Positions 58,565-64,000 of a stretch of 64,000 nucleotides of DNA are shown here, piece by piece. Source of the DNA: Cryptomeria japonica (lineage: Eukaryota; Streptophyta; Pinopsida; Cupressales; Cupressaceae). Position 1 is the stretch's first letter; the number at the start of each line of letters is the position of its first letter. Under the pieces are notes generated by a model. The model had not been told where the DNA came from. It was given only the letters and a program-made list of their open reading frames with translations, and did no database searches. Where the stretch lies: the NCBI RefSeq assembly GCF_030272615.1, contig NC_081405.1, positions 155,603,613 to 155,667,612 of the forward strand. The letters are read 5' to 3'. Both the position numbers and the translations under genes were made by a program.

Positions 58565-60181
58565 TGTACGGAACTCAGAAACAGACAAGTGAGAAATGCA
58601 AAACTTTCCAAGCCTCTGTTGTCTGCCGGTCAAGGAGTGCGTGGGAAAAACGTTGTGGTATGGTCACATTCAATCATACTCGCATATATACCTTCAAAGG
58701 CTAGACAAAATTAACATTGTTGTATGGTCACATTCAATCCTTCAGCCATATGTTCAATTGAAATTTGGTTCCATTTGGCCTTCAAAGGTTGGAAAAAATC
58801 AATACATTGAAATTCAAACTTCAAAGTCTTCCCACATTGTTGTATGTCACCTTCAATCCTTCAATCCTTCAATCATATGTTCAATTGAAATTTGGTTCCA
58901 TTTGGCCTTCAAAGGTTGGAAATAATCAACGCATTGAAATTCAAACTTCAAAGTCTTCCCACATTGTTGTATGGTCACCTTCAATCCTTCAATCCTTCAA
59001 TCATATGTTCAATTGAAATTTGGTTCCATTTGGCCTTCAAAGGTTGGAAATAATCAACGCATTGAAATTCAAACTTCAAAGTCTTCCCACATTGTTGTAT
59101 GTCACCTTCAATCCTTCAATCCTTCAATCATATGTTCAATTGAAATTTGGTTCCATTTGGCCTTCAAAGGTTGGAAATAATCAACGCATTGAAATTCAAA
59201 CTTCAAAGTCTTCCCACATTGTTGTATGGTCACCTTCAATCCTTCAATCCTTCAATCCTTCAATCATATGTTCAATTGAAATTTGGTTCCATTTGGCCTT
59301 CAAAGGTTGGAAATAATCAACACATTGAAATTCAAACTTCAAAGTCTTCCCACATTGTTGTATGGTCACCTTCAATCCTTCAATCCTTCAATCATATGTT
59401 CAATTGAAATTTGGTTCCATTTGGCCTTTAAAGGTTGGAAATAATCAACACATTGAAATTCAAACTTCTAAGTCCTAGGGAAAGTTATCAATAGTTGTTA
59501 TAACCAATTCACATTATATTAGATTTTGACCATTTTTTTTCTTGGCTTTATATGTGACATAAGTGCTTACAACTATTATTTTGGTTTTTGTGTAGTTACA
59601 ATGAACATTGTGGGATTTGTTGTGCATGCAAGGGCCAAAAAGTAGTCATTTTGAGATGATGCCACATATCTATTCACTTTGCTCCGTTAACCATTTACTT
59701 TGACCACCAAAAAATTTGCACAACTTATCCAACACTTATGCAACAATAATCATGTGCTATTGATACCAACAAAGTTGCAGAATTAATCTAATTACAAACT
59801 TCTCTCGAACTATTGGATATATCAATAGGTGTGTACTAGCCCACTAGATGATTTTTTAGCGGAATTTTAAAAAGCAAAAACTAATAAAATTTAATTGAAA
59901 CATGGCGCCCCTTCCCATAAACATATAGAGGACATGTTTCAAATTATCAATTTAAAACCAAAGTATCTATGAAGTTAATTTAATGTATGAGAATAATTTT
60001 TTTTTTCTTTTGAATTAAAATATATGTTAGGGTAGGTTTTAAAAACACAATTAAAATTATGAATTGAGATTTTTATTTAGAAATTAATTTTACAATAAAT
60101 ATGATCAATAAAATGGATTGTAGACTTCAATTACTGTAAAAGTTTTGCATTTCTCACTTGTTTATTTCTGAGCTAAGTACA
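58565..60181. mobile_element. Candidate non-autonomous DNA transposon with 43-bp terminal inverted repeats
   Basis: 58565-58607 (TGTACGGAACTCAGAAACAG...) and the reverse complement of 60139-60181 agree in 38 of 43 bases, including an unbroken ACAAGTGAGAAATGCAAAAC. They bound 1617 bp that contain a 128-bp minisatellite and otherwise AT-rich sequence, with no transposase frame. I see no convincing TSD, so the superfamily is open and the inverted repeat could have another origin. Confidence 0.55.
58651..59474. repeat. Minisatellite, six copies of about 128 bp
   Basis: The marker TTCAATTGAAATTTGG begins at 58752, 58880, 59008, 59135, 59271 and 59399, giving spacings of 128, 128, 127, 136 and 128. 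A partial copy precedes it at 58651. The 136-bp unit has one extra TCAATCCT, because each unit carries an internal 8-bp repeat (TTCAATCC, two to three copies). Because 127 and 136 are not both multiples of three, the frame shifts between units, and the open frames here are repeat artefacts. Confidence 0.93.
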
Positions 60182-60540
60182 GATGGAGATGGTCTTAGTT
60201 TGTCCCCTCCCACTCTTTTCTCTCTCTGCCAACGACAACTTTCATAGTGTTGAGCGGATTCTTCGGGCATACATGCAAATCGTACTGTGATGTGGAACTA
60301 AAATTATGTTATGTTGTAACAGGTAGTACAAATATTGTTTCTATGTATTCAACTTTGTGTTCCAGTGGGACCGCGGATCAAGTTCAAAATTCAGAATTTT
60401 CCAGCCTACAATCTATTCCATGCAATATATATCACCTAAACCCTAATTACATTATGACAAAGCAACTTAAAAGTATCCCATGTGTTCTATTCTTAAAAGA
60501 AGTTAGAACTAGCGATTGTTCTTTTGTGTGAAATGGGTAA
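60182..60540. other. Intergenic sequence
   Basis: One 94-codon frame at 60247-60531 has no recognised motif and a composition no different from its surroundings; I do not call it a gene. Confidence 0.5.
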
Positions 60541-60543
60541 GTA

Positions 60544-60825
60544 AAAAATGTGTGGATGGTGAATAATATTTTTTTTAAGGGTCTATTTTTTTCATATTGT
60601 GCTGGGGGAGAGTGAGATGTAGACATGGAAGAGACAAATATATAGATAGGGGAAGAGAAAGGGAAAGATAGAAAGATAAAGATAGACCTTTGATGCAATA
60701 TATAGAGAGAGGGGTAGAGAGAGATAAAATTATAATGAGATAGAAATAGGGGAGAGTTTAGAAAAAATGTGTGGACGGTGAATAATATTTTTTTGGGGGT
60801 CTATTTTTTTCATATTGAGATGGGT
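60544..60825. repeat. Direct duplication in the GA-rich tract
   Basis: 'aaaaaatgtgtgga(t/c)ggtgaataatatttttt' plus 'gggtctatttttttcatattg' occurs at about 60544 and again at about 60764. Each copy is followed by GA-rich sequence, so the repeat unit is about 220 bp. Confidence 0.82.
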
Positions 60826-61569
60826 GAGAGTCAGAGAGATAGGGAGACAAAGTGATAGATATAGGTAGAAGAGGGAGAGAGGGAGATAGATGGTTAGAGA
60901 AGGGACAGAAGGAAGGGGGAGAAAGATAGCTAGAGAGGGGCAGAGAAGTAGGGAGAGAGATCTCAATATATATAGAGGAGGAGAGGGAGGGATATAAAAG
61001 AGGGAAATATATAGTTTAGAACTTAGGATCCAAAATTATAATGAAGAGTGCATTAAGTGGCCTAATCCAAGATATCATTTGAATAATGTAAATGTGTGGA
61101 TCATTTTAGATTAGAGAGAGAGAGAGAGGGGGGGGGGGGGGGGGGCAAGGGCGGAGGAGGGAAAGAGAAAAAGGAAGATGTAGAGATATATGGGAAGAGA
61201 AAGGGACTAGGAGAGAGATATAAAGATAGAGAGATAGATAGGGGATGGGGGGGGAGTGAGGGATGAGAGAGATGGGGAGAGAAAGGGATATAAAGTGAGA
61301 GATATAGGTAGAAGATGGAGAGAGGGAGATATATAGTTATAGAAGGGAGGAATGGAAGGGGAGAGAGATAGGTAGAGAGGGAGAGAGAAGAATAGGGAGA
61401 GAGAGATCAATATATAGAGAGGAGGGGAAGGGATATAGATAGAGGTAAATATAAAGAGAGATGGATAGTGAGGGAGAGAAGGAGATAGATAGATAGACAG
61501 ACAGACAAACAGAAAAAGAGAGAGAGAGATACAAAGAGACAAGGAGAGATAGAGAAATACAGAGAAAAG

Positions 61570-61620
<51 letters not shown>

Positions 61621-62076
61621 GGGTATAATAACCCGTAAAATGCCTATTAAAACTTAGGATTCAAATTTGTAATAAAGAGGGCATTAAATAGCCTAATCCA
61701 AGATATCAAACGATGTAGATGCATGGATTATTTTAGATTAAAATAGGCTATAATAAAATTTGGCTAAAAAAATATAAATACAAATTAATATAAATACCAA
61801 AAAACAAATAAAAAACAACTTTATGTTTACAAATGATATATAAATTTAAAAATTAAAAATATGAAATATATATTTTTATCCCTTATATATAAAAACTCAA
61901 AAAATAAATGACACCTTTTTATCTCAACATTATTTTAACTTTTATCTATATATTTTTAATTAAATATAATAAAAAAAGAATACAAAAGAGCAATAGTCTT
62001 CTCATCAAATATGCTCTAATAGAAATATAGAAAATGATATATAGACAAGTAGAGAGAGGGATATATAGATAGAGAG
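60600..62076. repeat. GA-rich microsatellite tract
   Basis: Purine-rich GAGA/GATA sequence includes an 18-base G run at 61128-61145 and a (GA)n run of about 46 bp at 61572-61617. A second duplicated block ('ctaatccaagatatca' with 'cttaggat') is at about 61020-61110 and 61652-61740. The Ser/Leu/Tyr-rich frames on the minus strand here are low-complexity artefacts. Confidence 0.85.
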
Positions 62077-63716
62077 TGGTGCAGGTGCACCAAGGCAAAC
62101 AAATTCAAATTTGAAGACCTTTGAGACCAAGGAGGAGATTCCAACATCAAACAAATTCAATAAAATCAATTATGAGATCCTAAAGCCAATAATGGCTTTT
62201 GAAACTAAAAAAATGCAAAAAGTTGTCAAATTGTCCTGAAAGTTGTAAAATGTTGTCAAATGTTGGATATTGGGTCAAAACACCCAAAAAAGGATTTAGG
62301 AGGGTTTAGTTTCATTTGAAATGCAATAAAGGATTAAAATCCTTTTGTTTTTAATGTTTTTGTTAAAGTTGTAATGCATTTTCCAAAGTGCAAATTCAAA
62401 ATTTCAAAAAGGCAATGGTTAGGAAGAATTAGGTGGGAAACTAGTTTTAAGTGTTTTTGTGTTAAATAAACAATGTAACCAACCATAAGTTGGTTGACCA
62501 GTCATAGAGGAAGGTTTATAAAGTCATTTTAATGCATTGTACGAAATGGTGAAGGCCTAGTGTATGGACAACATCTGGAAGAGTAATAAAACTCAGATTT
62601 TGAAGCCATTTCCTGGTTTTTTATGAACTTGTGAGGGTTTTATTTGGTGTAATTCACATGATAAATTTGTAGTTAATTTATTTCAACATTTAATACCTCT
62701 GTGAATTCTATGAAGTCACTACTAGATTATAAAATTGGTTTATTGCTGACTATCCCAGAATTTTGTCACTTTTTCCTTAACAGTTTTGACAAATTTTAAT
62801 GTTATGGTCATTCCATGAATGATAGGACTCTAATTCTCATGGAGTGGATATAAAATGACATGTATTATATTTCATAACAACCAAATGTGTAGATAACAGG
62901 GTTTAAGAGAGGTGATCACCATTGTTTGCTTGGAAAGCCTAGTGAAGAGGCTAGGTAGGGTGAGGGTTGGAGACATCTACCCATTGGAGGGGTATATTTT
63001 ATGATTTTTATAGTTTTATGTTGGCTATATAAAGGTAAAACAACAGCCAATCAACTCCAGAAGTGTGTGGAAGGGTGAGGTTGGAGAAACCCTTGATTTT
63101 AGGGCTTTTTGATGAAAATTTGGGGCTTTGGGGGTTAGAGGCCTCACAAACTGAAATTGATTATGGATTACTTAATTATTTATCATTTAATAAGACTATT
63201 TTGAGGTTAGAAGTACCCAACAGTAATATTTCTTGTAGTTGCTTTGTTAATTCACCATTCTAGTTGCTTGAAAACGAAGGACAATCTAAAAACAGCAGAT
63301 ACGTTCCAAAACAACTTGCTAAAGTCTCTGAGTATGTTATAGAAAAAAAAAGGGGTATCCAAATATCCATTTTATTTATCTAGTGTTTTGGAAGTTTTTG
63401 GAGTTATCATTAAATTTCTCTCGCTGTTGCACTAGTTGGGATTCCAGGCCTAGAAGGAGCAAATTTGGAGTTTGAGCATTTGGGTATTGAATAGAAGACT
63501 AAAACCAGTTGAATCCTTTTATATTATACCTAAGAACATATTCTAAGTCATAATTTTCCTTAGGTGAAGTCTTGATCCATATTTGGTACATTTGAGACAT
63601 TTAGGGTGTTTGTAGGCTGAAGGAAATTTGCCATTTCTTACCTTATATCTTACAAAGTAATCTATACCTGTTTGGGCATTGTCTTATACCACCATACCTC
63701 TGCCTACTCTACATCA
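62077..63716 (+). repeat. Solo gypsy LTR, related to element F
   Basis: The segment starts TGGTGCAGGTGCACC and ends ACATCA. Its edges are flanked by GAGAG on both sides (62072-62076 and 63717-63721), and GA-rich sequence resumes right after. Its start matches element F's LTR start (TGGTGCAGCAACACC), and its 1640 bp is close to F's 1609 bp. No internal region remains. The TSD lies in a GA repeat, so a chance match is possible; the matching LTR edge and length make the call stronger. Confidence 0.68.
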
Positions 63717-63790
63717 GAGAGGGAAGGGGAGAGATGGGAAGATAGAGAGAGATAAGGGGCAAGAGTGAGAGATAAAAGAGGAGAATTGAA
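63717..63790. repeat. GA-rich tract, continuation
   Basis: GAGAGGGAAGGGGAGAGATGGG and further GA/GATA sequence continue the tract interrupted by the solo LTR. Confidence 0.75.
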
Positions 63791-64000
63791 AACTGGAATT
63801 GTAAGCAAATTTTAAATCTAAGAAAGAGCATAAATAAGTCCAACAATTTTGCAGCAAATTATGGTGTGGATATGTCTTCTTTTAAGAAAAAAATATATTT
63901 TTTAGTTTTTTGTCTATCATTTATGGTATTCAATGTATTATGGATTTGACCTCCTTAGTGTCAAATTAATTAAAAATATATATAAATTATTTTATATATA

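Noticed and set aside
58532..59407. Several overlapping frames of 60-109 codons
   Set aside because: They repeat the same words (VPFGLQRL, IVVWSPSIL) because they translate the minisatellite; unit-length changes break the frame.
60247..60531. 94-codon frame on the + strand
   Set aside because: No motif, no splice or promoter support, and AT-rich sequence of this length gives such frames by chance.
61207..61542. 111-codon Ser/Leu/Tyr-rich frame on the minus strand
   Set aside because: It is the translation of a GA/GATA microsatellite; no protein family.
1..64000. CRISPR array, phage or bacterial defence system
   Set aside because: The repeats are LTRs, minisatellites and microsatellites of a plant nuclear genome; no spacer-repeat pattern or cas-like frame is visible.

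Overview
The window looks like nuclear DNA of a gymnosperm, most likely a conifer. Two things point there: a plant terpene synthase gene with the ten-exon layout and RR(x8)W N-terminus of the gymnosperm TPS-d type, and a surrounding sequence made almost entirely of long, old, nested LTR retrotransposons. There are no prokaryotic operons, no CRISPR array and no recognisable rRNA or tRNA gene. All calls come from reading the sequence; no database search was run.

Left part (1-42981): a retrotransposon nest whose insertion order can be read from target-site duplications (TSDs) and LTR ends. The oldest layer (H) is the 3' end of a Ty3/gypsy element on the + strand: an integrase C-terminus at 655-909, a polypurine tract, and a 3' LTR that starts at 910 and probably ends at 42981. 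Three elements split that LTR. Copia element B (917-15718, minus) is itself interrupted by Copia element A (2664-10973, minus, TSD ATGTC), which carries a solo LTR C (5770-6788, TSD ATTCC). Copia element D (16825-23525, minus, TSD TATAG) follows. Then comes a large Ty3/gypsy element E (23573-41944, plus). E has protease, G-patch, reverse transcriptase, two RNase H domains and integrase, then a long 3' region holding an antisense plant-mobile-domain reading frame. E is interrupted by gypsy element F (34340-40235, minus, TSD CATTT), which in turn carries Copia-type LTR G. All coding regions here are broken by stops or frameshifts, and many catalytic residues are substituted.

Middle part (42982-50870): two short tandem duplications, an aspartic-protease pseudogene (43644-44110), a small LTR with an initiator-tRNA-Met-like primer site (44797-45058), and the only intact gene, the terpene synthase on the minus strand (46185-49938). 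Its ten exons join in frame through nine GT-AG introns into a 602-residue protein with a transit-peptide-like N-terminus, RR(x8)W, DDTYD and an NSE-like motif. A TATA box and a G-box lie just upstream.

Right part (50871-64000): a nearly full-length L1-type LINE (50871-56899, minus, 12-bp TSD and poly(A) tail), a tRNA-derived SINE (57331-57570), a 1.6-kb structure bounded by 43-bp inverted repeats and containing a 128-bp minisatellite (58565-60181), and a GA-rich microsatellite tract split by a solo gypsy LTR (62077-63716, TSD GAGAG). The rest is AT-rich sequence with no visible gene.
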